The notes under the pieces were generated by a model that was not told the DNA's origin, searched no databases, and saw nothing but the letters and a program-made list of their open reading frames with translations. Below are positions 19,361 to 33,200 of a DNA stretch of 64,000 nt, in pieces. Position 1 is the first letter of the stretch. Each line of letters starts with the position of its first letter. A program made the translations under genes and the position numbers. Origin of the DNA: Mytilus trossulus (taxonomy: Eukaryota > Mollusca > Bivalvia > Mytilida > Mytilidae); the NCBI RefSeq assembly GCF_036588685.1, contig NC_086379.1, forward strand, positions 73,439,727 through 73,503,726. Reading direction: 5' to 3'.

Positions 19361-20889
19361 TCTATACTATTAAACGAGAAGACCTCATTTTGGGTGTCGC
19401 TTCTCTTCTTTCCACAATAAATTAATCATCATGCCTCTGTGTCCTATGGGTACAGTGCATAATCGCATTTGTCATCCATTCATATGATTATTCAGATTGA
19501 GTTATTTTGGGTGAAAAACGAGAAAAAAAACGTTCGGATATGTTTCCGTCATTGGAAGAAATTTTAAGTCAGATCAGACTTCCGGTTTGCGTTTTTCTGT
19601 AAACTTTGAACATACATTAATACTACGAATACAGTGTATTTTCTGTTTTATATCCGTCATTGGACGAAATTTAAGTCAGATTAGACCTCCGGTTTGCGTT
19701 TTTCTTTTTACTTTGAAACAAATACATAGACTACGAATAAAGTGTATTTTCTGTCTGATATCATTTTCAAGTTTACTATACACGGCAGTCACAAGGTTTT
19801 TTAATAGAGAGGGTCTGCATAATATATCAATGACCGCTGTAGATCAATTATTAAACTGAGAATTGACTGTAAAAAGAAAATACACTTTCGGGACGTCTGG
19901 AACGGGTGTTTTTAAGATCGAAATTTAAGGATTGACCATTTCGGGATTCGGGATTTTTTTTTTCGAATTTCGGGATGTCGAGATATTTAATTTGTATAAT
20001 AAATTCAGAACCTCGGGATTTCATGTTTTTAAGCCCGGGATATTGGGATCAGGGCCCCTCAGCAGTGACAGATCCAGAAATTTTCATACGCAGGGGCCCG
20101 TTGACTGCCTAAGAGGGGCCCGCTCTGGTCATGCTTCAGTGATTCCCTAAGCAACCACTTATTTTCCAGAAAAGGGGGGGTCCCTTTAATCAGCCTCTGC
20201 CTTGACCCCCCTTTAATGAATGTTCATAATATACAGATAAGCGCTAAAATTATTCATGTGTCATTAAAATTAATAGAGAACAACCAAGGATTTTTTTTGT
20301 GGAAAAAGGAGGAGCCGGGCTAGAAAAACAATTATCCTGTCCCAAATTACTTTTGATACCTTTTCTGAAATTCTCAAGTCACTAATTGTTTTACAAAAAA
20401 AGAAGATGTGGGATGAATGCCAATGAGACAGCTCTCCACAAGAGACCAAAATGACACCGAAATTAACATGTAAAGGTCACCTTACGGCCTTCAGCAAAAG
20501 CCGATACTGCATAGTCTGATATAAAAGACCCCGAAATTACAATGTAAACAATTCAAATGAGAAAACTAACAGCCTTATTTATGTACAAAAAAAGAACGAA
20601 AAACAAATATCACTGAACCACTGAATTACAGGCTCCTGACTGGAATGTTCATAATACATGTACACTAAATGTATGTTCATAATGAAATTAATAGAAAACA
20701 AACAATGGGAATTTTGGAAATAAAGGAGGAGGGTTAAAAAAAACATTTTCCTGTCCCCAAGTACCTATGACTTTTGATACTTTTCCTGATATTCTCAAGT
20801 CATTAAATCTTTTACAAAATTCTTCCTACAACACTTTACATCCTTTCAAATACGCTCTGAATGCCCGCGATTTCGCGGGTGTGTACTAG
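19361..20889 (+). mobile_element. Non-autonomous Helitron-like element
   Basis: The 5' end is TCTATACTATTAAACGAGAA preceded by A. The 3' end has a GC-rich hairpin CCCGCG-ATTT-CGCGGG (20864-20879), six bases, then CTAG (20886-20889) followed by T. A 5' TC, a 3' CTRR with a short hairpin just upstream, insertion between A and T, and no TIR or TSD are the Helitron hallmarks. The 1529-bp inside has no Rep/helicase frame, so it is non-autonomous. It holds a ~110-bp partial tandem (19540-19760) and a mussel repeat at 20402-20645. Confidence 0.75.
20402..20645 (+). repeat. Common mussel dispersed repeat (GATGTGG family)
   Basis: The sequence with AATGAGACAGCTCTCCACAA, GAGACCAAAATGACACCG and TAACAGCCTTATTTATGTA is one I recall as very frequent in Mytilus introns. 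Shorter copies in this window are at about 22143-22300 and 31137-31215 (plus strand) and about 4643-4700 (minus strand). Its class is not known to me. Confidence 0.65.
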
Positions 20890-21755
20890 TATTTATATAT
20901 AATTAGTGCTATATAACAGTCCTGCATAGAAAAAAAAAAATGTTTTGCGTTACTAACTAGTAGTTTGGGATTGAATAACCAAAACCTTCTCCATTTTAAA
21001 ACGAATAATAGTCTGTTCTATCCTAAAACATATATTTTTTAAGTTGTTAGTTTATCTAAAAATTAATTTTTGTTGTTGTCTGTTTTGCATGTACTTTGAA
21101 TTCAACGTTTATAGCAAAAAATAAGTTTTCAGTTTCATGGAGGTATAATAGATTGTTATATCAATAAATACATATTTGTTCATAATTTTCTATAAATTTT
21201 GTTGAGTTTTGACGGACGTTGTTCTTCTTACTTGAAAAAAATACCTCATTTAAAACTGAAACTGAAAACTACCCCCCCCCCCCCCTTTTTTTATAAAGTC
21301 GCATACGTGTGTTCGTAAATATCATTTAATTATGTGTTTCGACTTTTTTTTTTTAAACAATTGGATAAGAAAGAAAATATATTCAAGTTTTCGATCATTC
21401 TACAGTAAAAAGGGTATTTTAATTTGAGTTTGATATTCAATTTTGTTTTTCCTTGAAAACAACATGTGACCTTTCATCATGATTTCTGAAAAACTGCACT
21501 ATATTTTCTTCTGACGACCAGAAGAATCTTAATTTACACATATTTCCGAATACAATGATATATGTCATTTATGATATAGCCGTAAACCTTTTTTGGCGAT
21601 TAAAATTTCATATTTCTGACTTTGGTCACCGAACTATATATTAAAATTATGTCCATTTTAAATTTTTATGATACAAGTGGAAATTCAACGCCTTATTTGT
21701 CCCTTGTGAACCTTTTTCTTTTTCTTTTATCTTATATACACCACATACTTGTTAG
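20890..21755. other. No recognisable gene
   Basis: AT-rich sequence with a poly(C) run near 21271-21286. I see no gene, TIR or domain. Confidence 0.4.
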
Positions 21756-21759
21756 ATAT

Positions 21760-23157
21760 ATATGTTACAGTGAATTTGTATAATCAGGGAATATGTAGAA
21801 TCACTAAAATCATTAGTAATTATATATAATCCCTGAAAATGACCAGTGATTTTACATAATCACTGAACATTTTAATAATTATTCTACAAATTCCCTAAGA
21901 TGATTTCAGGGATTATGAATAATTTAGTGATCCTTCGTTTGATAAAAAAAATTAATATAGACAAATTATATTTTTTTCTTTCATTAATCCCTTGTTGCTT
22001 TTAAACACAGATTATGATCTAAAAGATATAACCAACACAGAGTTTCGAGATAAAGTTGAAGACTTCAAAATTAATAATATCAACATTCCCTTTATAGCAA
22101 TAGCTTTACATGTATTGTTTGGTTATTAAAAGCCAGTGTCAAATGAATACTCAGGTAAAAAAGGAGATGTGGTGTTATTGCCAACAAGACAACTGTCAAC
22201 AAGAGACCAAAGTGACACAGAAATTAACATTTATAGGTCACCTTCAAAAATTAGCAACGCCAATTCAAACAAAAACTAACGGCCTTATTTATGCTATATT
22301 TTTAAGTCCACAAAGCATTTTATTTGTGATACATGTACAGCAAATGGTGAAGAAGATTATGGAACATCTGTTTTGTGTGTGTTTTTACTGTTAAAATGAA
22401 CAAGACGTTCAAACTGTGAGAAATAAGACATCTAAATGTAGGAAAAACATGCAGGACTTAGGATTGACACATAGAAACAAATTTTAGAGGAAGCTTACAT
22501 ATTTGGTGTATTATTCTGATAGCAATTCCACATGCTAAAAAAGGAAAGGGAAACCGAAAAACATAATGACAATTGTTTAAAAAAAAGTCTGAAAAAGGAT
22601 ATCGCCTGACTACTTAACATGGTACCTTTCTTGCTCGAACCAGTTCAAGGTTGCAAATTCCCATCTTTTGTTGGGGGGTACCTTCAGATGTTTTACTGAA
22701 CACTTTATTTCACTTCGATGTGTCATTAAAATCAGATTGAATATGTGCAGTAAAAGGTTTTCAAAAATGTGGATATTGTGGTAAAAACAGATGTGAAGCA
22801 TTTTATTTTGATATATTGTGTTTCACATTTTCATGTTATGTGCCTAACATCTTTTAAAAAAAATTTGGTTTCATTTTGATATATTGTGCTTAACATTTTA
22901 CAATTTTTGTTACTTTATAATGATGTTTTTATGTGATTTTATAGAATAAATAATTTCAATTTTATTCATCTTCTTTATAAATAAAGCTATTTCTTCATTT
23001 CAATTATAATGTAGAATCCCTGACGTTTTTTCTAGTGATTATAAATAATCCCTGAAAATTTTAGTGATTATATATAATACCTAAACTAGCCAGTGATTCT
23101 ACATAATTCGAGTCCTGCCGGAAAATTATCACTGATTATACATATTCACTGTAACAT
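21760..23157. mobile_element. TIR element with palindromic words (element T2)
   Basis: The ends read ATATGTTACAGTGAAT then (T/A)TGTATAATCAG, inverted at the right end (~23135-23157). Behind each end lies a cluster of short words and their complements: AATCCCTGAAAAT, AGTGATTATATATAAT, TAGAATCACT (left 21780-21940, right 23010-23150). The interior (21950-23000) has no credible ORF and holds a piece of the GATGTGG mussel repeat. The architecture and the terminal TATATGTTA match element T1 at 3938-5577. It ends about 430 bp upstream of the nucleolin start codon. Confidence 0.7.
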
Positions 23158-23583
23158 ATCATACGTCTTCAACTTGCTACATTTCTGCTCAAGTTGTGAA
23201 TTTTCAAGTTTTGCTTTAACCTCTCTGCTAGTCTAAGCTAGTTTTTAATCTTTAATCCAAAACGAAAATCTTTTAAAAAGAATTTTTTTTTGGGGGCGAA
23301 TTTGTCCTAGTCCGAAACTACCCTAAGCGAAAGGTCTGTTGTAGTTTCGTATAATCGGGTTTTTAGTCAATTTTTTTTTGTTTCTTTGTCAATTTTAATA
23401 TATTTTTTATTTAAATATAAAATTAAAGATAATAATTTCCTGTTAAACTGGTCTAAAAAATTACAATATAACATTTAAAATTTTATTCTTCGAAAATAAC
23501 GACGACCACATGGTCTTTCTTTTTACTGATCAAGCGTGTGTGTGGTGGACGTGTATTTTTCAGAGCATTTCAAACTTGACATC
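23158..23583 (+). promoter_or_regulatory. Nucleolin upstream region and 5' UTR
   Basis: This is the interval between element T2 and the start codon. No TATA box stands in a convincing place. A pyrimidine tract CTTTCTTTTTACT at 23515-23527 could be a 5' TOP-like transcript start, as in ribosome-related genes, and would give a 5' UTR of ~65 nt. This is only a suggestion from position and composition. Confidence 0.3.
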
Positions 23584-26500
23584 ATGCCTCCAAAAGAAAC
23601 CAAGGGAAAGAAAGTAAAGAGTTACAGTTGTTTAAATATGTTTAGAACTACGAAGAGCTTCATAGATTTTTATATTTAATAGATTTAAATGAAATTATGG
23701 TGAAATAATGAGATGTGCGAGCTGAGCACGTGGTGCAGTATAAATTATTATTTATGTCTGGCAACTTAATTTACAAATTGAGTTTAGTAGCTGAATCATT
23801 TCAGATATTCTAGATAAAATGTAATTGGGGTTAAAATTATTTTTCTCGTCGTTTTAATTTTTCTGTATATTAATTTTAATTGATTTCTGAAATCTGAACT
23901 GCCGAAAGTACAATGTAAAAAATATTAACAATTGCAAATTATTTAAATCTTAGCAAGCATTTTAGTAGGAATAACAGCAACGGTTTCGCAGCTAAGATGG
24001 AACATTTTATAATAAAAATGAAATTCTTGTTGGGGAAATGTATGCCATTTATGGACCGCATTGTTTTTTTTTTTTTTTTTTTTTTTTGTAGAAAGAACTA
24101 AAAATTATATTTAAATTTAATCTATTTTTATGAAGAAAACTAATTTATAGACATAGTTTAGTGTAAACTGCAAGAAATGTTAATTCTTTCTGATTTAACT
24201 ACTAAGTAAATGTCTTCTGAAAAGTTTCGTCTGAAAAGGAAGTTTGTTTCACCATTTTTGTCAAGAAGAAATGTCAAGTCTTTAATGAGCAACTTTTCAC
24301 TTTGAAATAACACAAACATTTTTTTAAGTAAATTATTCAATTGGGAAACAAATGGGGAAAACCACATTAAGTTTGAAATATTGAATTAATTATAGATTAA
24401 TGGATATTGGGAATGTAAATTACTCCATAATTTAGTTTTTGGTAAATAATTTTGAAAAAAATGAAAAACGAGTTCATCCAATCTTTACAATTCAAATAAC
24501 TTTTTTTCTTGAAAAAATTAATAGACAATACGTTTATGGTGAAGGGGTTTTATAAATAAATTTTTTGTTAATTATCATTTTGTGAAAGTATGTAAAAAAC
24601 AATCTTATTGCAACAAAAAAATTAATGAATTTCGGCAACAACATAATTTATAATAGTAATGGTTGGTAACCTTGGCGACAAGGTAGTTGCAAGCATTCTG
24701 GCAACAGGATACAAACGCTAGAACAAAAAGGTATTCCTGGCGACAGGTTAAGAAAGAGATGGAATTTGCATGTAAGGCAAAGTTGGTAAAAAGCATTTTT
24801 ATTCCAGACTTCCTGGCGACAGGTTCTGGAAACGGTTGCAAAAAAAAAAAAAAAGGGTACCACGCTCGTCACAGGCTGTGATAATTTTCTGACATCGTCT
24901 GAAAATGTAGCATTGTTGCAAGGGATAGCACATGATACAAACCTATCTGGCATCGTCAGAATGAGGTTGATGCTGTAAATATATGCAAGCAAATGGCGAC
25001 ATTTGCTTAAATAAGTGCTTGCAAGACGGCACTTTGTTGAATAAAAAGCAAGTGGCGACATTTGCATTGAATAATGAAAAGGAAACCTTGTTTCCAGTTT
25101 ACTTACTAATGGTTAAACCATGTAAGTATTTAGTGTGTTGATTTTAGTCTTGCACAATCTCTGTAAAACTTGTCAATCCTGTACAACACGAGATCAAAAT
25201 TATAAGTAGTGTTCGAATAGTCTATATTGATTCAAATACTGTTAAACTTAAATATTGTTGATCTTAAAATAACAAGTGTTGACTGGAATTTCACATGATA
25301 CACTGTCTCTTGTATGAGGTGAAGCAAGTTTTACAAAGACTGTTAAACAAATAACTGGTAGTAATAAGTAGAAGAAATGTATGTACACAGACTTGTTTTT
25401 TAATCGTAACATTTTATTGTTTCTAGTCCTGCAGTGGAATTTTGTTGGATTTTTTGGTATAATATCGTGTTTAAACTTTTGTCCACATTTTGTATTTAAC
25501 ATTTGCATGTATCCAGTTTATAAATATATGGAAATTTGGATTGTACATGTATAACACAAGGTTAGACTGATATTAAAATGCGATGAATTGAAATTGAAAG
25601 GTTATTTAGGGATTTACCAGTGTGGCTGCAACACTATATATATTGGTAATCGATAAAGGTAACTCATTTCTGAAAAATTTATGTGAACCTTCAAAATTCT
25701 TTAAGAAATAGCAATCGAAATTAAATTAGATCTGCTATAGATACATGTGAAATACTGTACATGAAATGACTAAAATATTAAAACAAAAATCATGGTGACA
25801 AAATTGTACCCAGACTAGTATACAAATTTGAAGAAGGTAAATCCATTAAGTACATTGTATATGTTATACTTCACTAATTGTGTTCAGGATTGTTATTTAA
25901 TGTTGTGTTACAATATTGTAGGGAAAGAAGGGAGGACAAAAAGCTGCAGCATCACCTCAGAAAAGGAAAGCTGTAGAAGTTGAAGAAGACGATGATGATG
26001 AAAGCGATGACGAAAGTGGTAAGACTTCTTGAGACAAATATATTTCTAATATTAATAGAAAATCTTTCAAGTTTTTTTGGGAGAACTCCTTTCCAATAAA
26101 TGCATCTATATAGGAACTTCACTATAAGGAGATGATGATGTTTTAATAAGCGAACTAACTGAGCTTTTTGGTAAATAACATAAAAAAGGGCTTTGGGGAA
26201 TATAATGCAATAGAATCAATTTAATAAATTTGAATAAATATACAGACCTTTCAATTCCACACAGAAGGTTGCTTAAAGCTAAGCAATAAGCGTTACTTTG
26301 AAAAATGGTACCTATTTTTTTTCACTGGTCATTTGTGAAATTAAATTTGTATGGTATTGTACTAGGAAGCAATGTTGTGTAAACTTTTGGCTTAAGGCTG
26401 ATAATTATCAAGTATAATTTAAAGCAGAGTACAAAGTTGTCCATCAAAAAGATCTCGACAAATGGCTGCTAACTGGAAATAAAGTTATCGCCATATATTT

Positions 26501-29500
26501 GTTAATCAGATTTGTGAACCAGTCGAGGCTTTTTCCAGGGTTGCCAATTTGAATGAGTGATGAAAATTTTGACTTGTTCAATCGTAAACACTCGTTTTCT
26601 TTTAAGATGATGAACCAGTAACAAAAGTTGCACCACAGAAAAATAAGAAGGCCAAGGCTGCTCCACCACCTGCTGAAGAGAGTGATGATGACGATGATGA
26701 TGATTCAGGTAAATACAAACACTTTTTCTGTTGATTTAGGAAATTTGAACAAGTACTAGAACATGGCTGCTGGGTAGATTGCACCCCACTTTTTGGTATT
26801 TGAAGATTAAAAAACCAAGACAATATGAATGGTTGCATGAATTGTAAGGTAGTTAATGTTCAGGATAGGTTTTCCTTTTCAGTGTAAGGAGACTTGACTT
26901 TGGCCCATTGTCTTGTTTCATATATTAATACATTTGGACAAAGTCACTTGTAGTTACAAGACATAGTGATTAAAATGTAGTCTTGAAAAAGATAACTGAT
27001 TTAAAGAGATGTCCTGTCCCCTAAGCTTAAAAAATTTGACCAATTTGCAAAAAAGTGTAAATAAAATCAGTATTGGGTGGTTTTGGTTCAAAACAAACCC
27101 ATAAAATTTCAATATATTGTTTACCGGTAACCATGAATAAAATGTTTTGGAGCAAGAAAAATAAAAAAAATATAAAAAACCAGTTTAATATCTAAAAAGA
27201 AATTTATTTGGTCAAGGATTTTCCCCCTTAAACTTAAATTCCAGGTCTTTATTCGTCAAAACAATCGTGTGATCAGGAAAGTTGAAACCTAAAATTGTTA
27301 TAAAATTTTATTTAACTAGAAGTATCTAAAATGGCTGCTTCCAATACTGTAGCCAACCCAACTAAAGCTGATGGAGACAATGATGAAATTAAACCTGGTT
27401 TGTATTTGTTCAAACATTTCATTAAAAAAAATGCTTCATGAGATGTTATAAGAGCAGTGATGATTTTTTTTTTAGGAGATTGAATAAATTTATGTATTGC
27501 TCACAGCACATGGGAAAGCTGTTCAATTTCAATAATTCAAAATACTATTTATCCAAATTTGTTATGTTGTCGAACATGAATTTATAGTGTTATATAGAAC
27601 CCATTTAAGGTGTAGGCTTAAAACTTGGGTCTTGTTTATAAGCTCATATAAAAGCTTAGTATCTATTTGTATTAAATGTTGATATGAAGATATAATCTAG
27701 CAGGGATAATTTTCTTGTATGACTGACATTAAACAATATGTCAGCAATATGTTGTATTAAGATATGTTCTTGGGCAACACTTCAATATAGATTTCAGAAA
27801 CATCTTCTGTAAGGAAACGCTTGATTTTGTGTGTATGTGTTGAAAGTATTTTTGCGATCTGTGGAATGCTATAACTTTCAGAGTTCGCGAAAATGGTCGG
27901 TCCTGACCGCCAAAATGAGGCTCGGACCAGTATTTTGAAACCTAGTGCCGGTCCTGATGATAGTTCCCTTTTTATCGGTAATTAGTTGTATCGCAACTAA
28001 TTCCAATACGTGTTTACATCGGTCTTCAGATGTACCTGCAGGTTATTTCCGGTACTGGATTCCTGTTATTATAGACAAGCTGAAACCTATGGAAAACTTA
28101 GTGCCGATCTACACGTGTCCTGCTAAATTTGTTCTTGGCAAACAATTGGCGATTGAAATCTTAAATGGAGATAACAAATACTGAGAAAATGATTCAGTTG
28201 ATGAAATTGATAGTTAAGATGACTATAAGAACAATCAGAAGAACAGAACGTGTCCTTCATTATTAATTTGTCCGTGGCTGTGAAAAATAAAACTGAAAAT
28301 AATAATAAAATATTTTTGGATAAAATATGTTATTATTTTATATTAGGATCAAATTGACAGATTTTTTAGGACTGGCAAAAATTTTGTAGGACTGACAAAT
28401 AAATTTGCTTTGTCGGTCCAATGACCGACGGGTCAAACGAAGTTTTCGCGAACTCTGAACTTTGAATTTTATATTAATAATTTTTGGATAAATAATAAGT
28501 ACACTTTATTAAACCACAATATAAATTTGATAAGTAAAACTGTTGGCAAGTACAAGTACATTATTAATCTTGTGGATGTTATAGAATTGGTTCTTAAATA
28601 TCAAACTTTTATTAGATGAAGAACCACCAAAGAAGGCTGCTCCTAAGGCTCAAGCCAAACAAGCAAAGAAAGGAAAAGCTGCCCCAGCCAAGGATAGTGA
28701 TGACGACGATGATTCCGGTTTGTATACCATTCTTTTAAATGTTTGTAAACAGCTATGTCTGGGCAGGGCTTTTACCACTTTGTTGGGGCTCTTGTCGCTT
28801 GAATTTGGGGTAGTTGATTGCTGTAAACTTCAATAAACTAACTACACATTGAACTGATATACAGACCTTGAATGGCTTCTTGTCCATAGTGAGCCAAAGG
28901 AATTATTGAGAAAATCTAAAAGTTACAATTGAAGCTCTCGTGCTTTGGTTGATGAATTGCAACTATCTCTAAAATGATCCAACTCTGTTTTAAATCTTTG
29001 TAACTGATTTAATTTATTAATATTTGAAATATAGGGGTATGATAAAGTAAAAAGCAGAAAGTGAAAAATTGTTTATAGAACACTTGTATCAATTGATTTG
29101 GTTCATAGTTTTAAATAGTATTTGTTTTCTTGTAGATGACAAGGAAGATGATGAAGATGAAAGTGATTCTGGTTAGTATACTGATCTCTCAAACTAAAGC
29201 CAAATTTTCCATTTTTATACCTGGATGCTTTTGTTTTTTGAACAGACTGAATATCAGGTGGTTGAGATTAGGAACTTTTAAAACTAGCTGAGATAAGTAA
29301 ATAAATTATTTTAAATCGAAGCAATTTTTCTGTGATTTTTTTCAAATATATGTATCTATCCTATATATGAATTTATTAATGAGTAGACCACAACTTCTGC
29401 ACGTAGATTAAGAACTCAAGAGTAAACCACAAAATACACGATTTAAATATTAAAAATGCTGTTATTGTATTTCATAAATTTTGTAGATGAGGAAGAAGCT

Positions 29501-30296
29501 CCCCCCAAAAAAGGAAAACAAACTAAAATGGAAGTAGATGAAGATGATGATGATGAATCAAATGATGATGAAGATGAAAGTGAGGATGATTCTGGTAAGA
29601 AAATGAAATGCTCAAAATTTTTCAAGAAAATCTGTTTTATTTGTTATTTTGATATTAAATTCCAACATGCTGTAATAGCATTTCTCTTAATTTTGTTGAA
29701 GCTTTCCGTCGCATGTACCTTGAAAAATTTGCACTTATTTAATTGAACTGGTTTTCCATGTTAAATCTTGTATATAAAATGCTCTACTAGATTGAATTGG
29801 TTTGTAATGTATATCACCTCCAACTCGGAATATACTACAGTACAAGGTAAATGTCAACTTCAACTTGAGTGCTTTTGCAGAAATCAGTAGTATATTATAC
29901 CATATTTATTTTAATACTGAGAAGAGCTTGAAGTGTTGAATGTCAAGGTAACTACTACAATGATGAAATCTTTTTGGACTAGAGTCTAGGACTGCTGTAT
30001 GATCTTAATATACACAATGCTGAGTGGTAGTTAACTTTGATGTTTCACTTTATTAAAATGCTTAGCATTCATTCAAACTAACAAAGCAAGCAAGCCAACA
30101 AAATCTTGGGAATGGGCTTCCTCTTCTGTATTGTGCAGTATTTATGTATCTTTTATTCTCATGCAGCCAATGTTTGACATGGTAAATTTTCATTTTATAG
30201 ATGCAGAAGAAACACCTGTGACAAACGGAAAGAGGAAGAAGGAAGCACAAAACAAAAAGGAGTCGAAGAAACAAAAGACTGATGATAGTGACACAA
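23584..30296 (+). CDS. NCL: Nucleolin exons 1-8: acidic/basic N-terminal region
   Basis: Exons 2 to 8 all begin and end in phase 1, so any of them can be left out without changing the frame. Five of them (2, 3, 5, 6 and 7) end in an Asp/Glu/Ser-rich block, and four of these carry Lys-rich segments before it. This is the histone-H1-like and acidic stretch region of nucleolin. The uniform phase and similar content suggest growth by exon duplication. Serines inside acidic runs (SDDD, ESDDE) fit casein kinase 2 sites, as known for nucleolin; that is inference. Confidence 0.85.
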
Positions 30297-33200
30297 GTAA
30301 TAATTTTAAGACACTACATTGAGAGTTTACCAGACTTTTTATGTCCCCATTTATACCTGTTTTCTTTAAAATGGGGGATTTTTGGCCATTAATTCTGGCA
30401 ACTTCTCATTTTACAATCAAATAATCACTTGAATTGAAAAGGGCAAGTTTTGAATACATTTTCATGCTTCAGTGGTTTAAAGTAACTAAAGATGTATGTT
30501 AAAACATCTATAGGTCATTGAAAGAGCTTCCTAAAAGAGCAAAACCCAGATGAAATTTAATAGAATAGAAGAGAATGTTTTATTGCTAAATCACAGCACC
30601 CAAAGCTTAGCTGAATGATTACATTAAATTTATATACATTAATTGTTTAAAACGAAATTAAGTTTTAAAAGGTCCCCTAATGTTAAATTTAAATCAATTC
30701 AAACAAGAAAACGAACTGACCATAAAAAGTTATGAACAAAACAAAAGAAAAGTTCATTTTATAAAAAAATATTGTCTCCAGTCAATGATGATAAACTTTA
30801 ACCAGTTCTGCTACTGATAGTTTATGACGATTTCATTTGCTACTACTGAGATTGGAGAACATTATTTTGTATCTAGTTAATATTTTTACCTTTCCTTAAA
30901 AATTAAATAAGTTGTGTTTTGCTTCATATTGAAGGATTTGTTAAATTGATGTTTCAGGTATATGCTATTCTTATATAAATGTATTTCATAGGTCATTTTT
31001 TTCATCCTCAAATTTCAGGCCATACTTTAAGATTAAGTTTGATATAGTTTTTATGCTTGATAGCAAGTTCATTGGTATCTGGTATGAGGGTTAGTTATAA
31101 ACTGACCTGAATATTTACTAGATTAAGGACTTGTAAAAAAGATGATGTGGTATGATTGACAATGAGACAACTATACACCAAAGACCAATATGACAGACAT
31201 TAAGTTTAACAATTAGCAAAGCCCATAGTCTGTTCGAAAGAAAATATGACTGGTCGACCAGCTTTTAAGTTTGATCCTATTTTCAGGATCATATTTAAAC
31301 TTTACAACTGTGGTGATTGATTGTACCAACTAGAAAAAAAATTGATGAAAATGTAGGATTTTTTATACGACCGCAAATTTTGAAAAAAATTTCGTCGTAT
31401 ATTGCTATCACGTTGGCGTCGTCGTCGTCCGAATACTTTTAGTTTTCGCACTCTAACTTTAGTAAAAGTGAATAGAAATCTATGAAATTTTAACACAAGG
31501 TTTATGACCATAAAAGGAAGGCTGGTATTGATTTTGGGAGTTTTGGTCCCAACATTTTAGGAATTGGGGGCCAAAAAGGGCCCAAATAAGCATTTTCTTG
31601 GTTTTCGCACTATAACTTTAGTTTAAGTTAATAGAAATCTATGAAATTTTGACACAAGGTTTATGACAACAAAAGAAAGGTTGGGATTGATTTTGGGAGT
31701 TTTGGTTTCAACAGTTTAGGAATTGGGGGCCAAAAAAGGGCCCAAATAAGCATTATTCTTGGTTTTCGCACAATAACTTAGTTAAAGTTAATAGAAATCA
31801 ATGAAATTTAAACACAATGTTTATGACCACAAAAGGAAGGTTGGTATTGATTTTGGGAGTTTCGGTCCCAACAGTTAAGGAATTCGGGGCCAAAAAGGGA
31901 CTCAAATAAGCATTTTTCTTGGGTTTTCGCACCATAGCGTTAGTATAAGTAAATAGAAATCTATGAAATTTAAACATAAGGTTTATGACTATAAAAGGAA
32001 GGTTGGTATTGATTTTGGGAGTTTTGGTCCCAACAGTTAAGGAAAAAGGGGCCCAAAGGGTCCAAAATTAAACTTTGTTTGATTTCATCAATATTGAATA
32101 ATTGGGGTTCTTTTATATGCCGAATCTAACTGTGTATGTAGATTCTTAATTTTTGGTCCCGTTTTCAAATTGGTCTACATTAAGGTCCAAAGGGTCCAAA
32201 ATTAAACTTAGTTTGATTTTAACAAAAATTGAAACCTTGGGGTTCTTTGATATGCTGAATCTAAAAATGTACTTAGATTTTTGATTATTGGCCCAGTTTT
32301 CAAGTTGGCCTAAATCGAGGTCCAAAATTAAACATTGTTTGATTTCATCAAAAATTGAGTAATTGGGGTTCTTTGATATGCCAAATCTAACTGTGTATGT
32401 AGATTCTTAATTTTTGGCCCAGTTTTAAAATTGGTCTAAATTAAAGTGCAAAGGGTCCAAAATTAAACTAAGTTTGATTTTAACAAAAATTAAATTCTTG
32501 GGCCTCTTTGATATGCTGAATCTAAACATGTACTTAGATTTCTGATTATGGGCCCAGTTTTCAAGTTGGTCCAAATCAGGATCTAAAATTATTATATTAA
32601 GTATTGTGCAATAGCAAGTCTTTTCAATTGCACAGTATTGTGCAATGGCAAGAAATATCTAATTTCACAATATTGTGAAATAGCATTTTTTTTTTTAATT
32701 AAGAGTTATCTTTCTTTGTCCAGTATAGTAAGCAAGAAATATCTGCAAGAATGTTTTTCAATTGGAGTTATCTTTCTTTGTCCAGAATCAACTTAAATCT
32801 TTGTTATATACAATATACAATGTATATTCACTTTTTACTACCAACTGATAAATTTAAATAATCTTTACCATTCAGTGATAACAAGCAGTTTTTTTTACAT
32901 CTTAATATTTTATGATGTATTTAAATGAGTAGTAATTGTTGCAAACTCCATTAGAATATTTTAATTGAAATTAGTTTTGGAATAAGGGAAAGGGGGATGT
33001 GAATAAAAAATTGGGTTCAATTTTTCTCATTTAAAATTTCATAAATAAAAAGAAAATTTCTTCAAACATTTTTTTGAGAGGATTAATATTCAACAGCATA
33101 GTGAATTGCTCTAAGAGAAAACAAAAATTTTAAGTTCATTTGAATACATTCATTCTGTGTCAGAAACCTATGCTGTGTCAACTATTTAATCACAATCCAA

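Noticed and set aside
26602-26838. Minus-strand Ser-rich ORF
   Set aside because: It is the antisense shadow of the acidic nucleolin exon 3, where GAT/GAA runs read as Ser/Ser/Phe codons. The same holds for 29443-29625 opposite exon 7.
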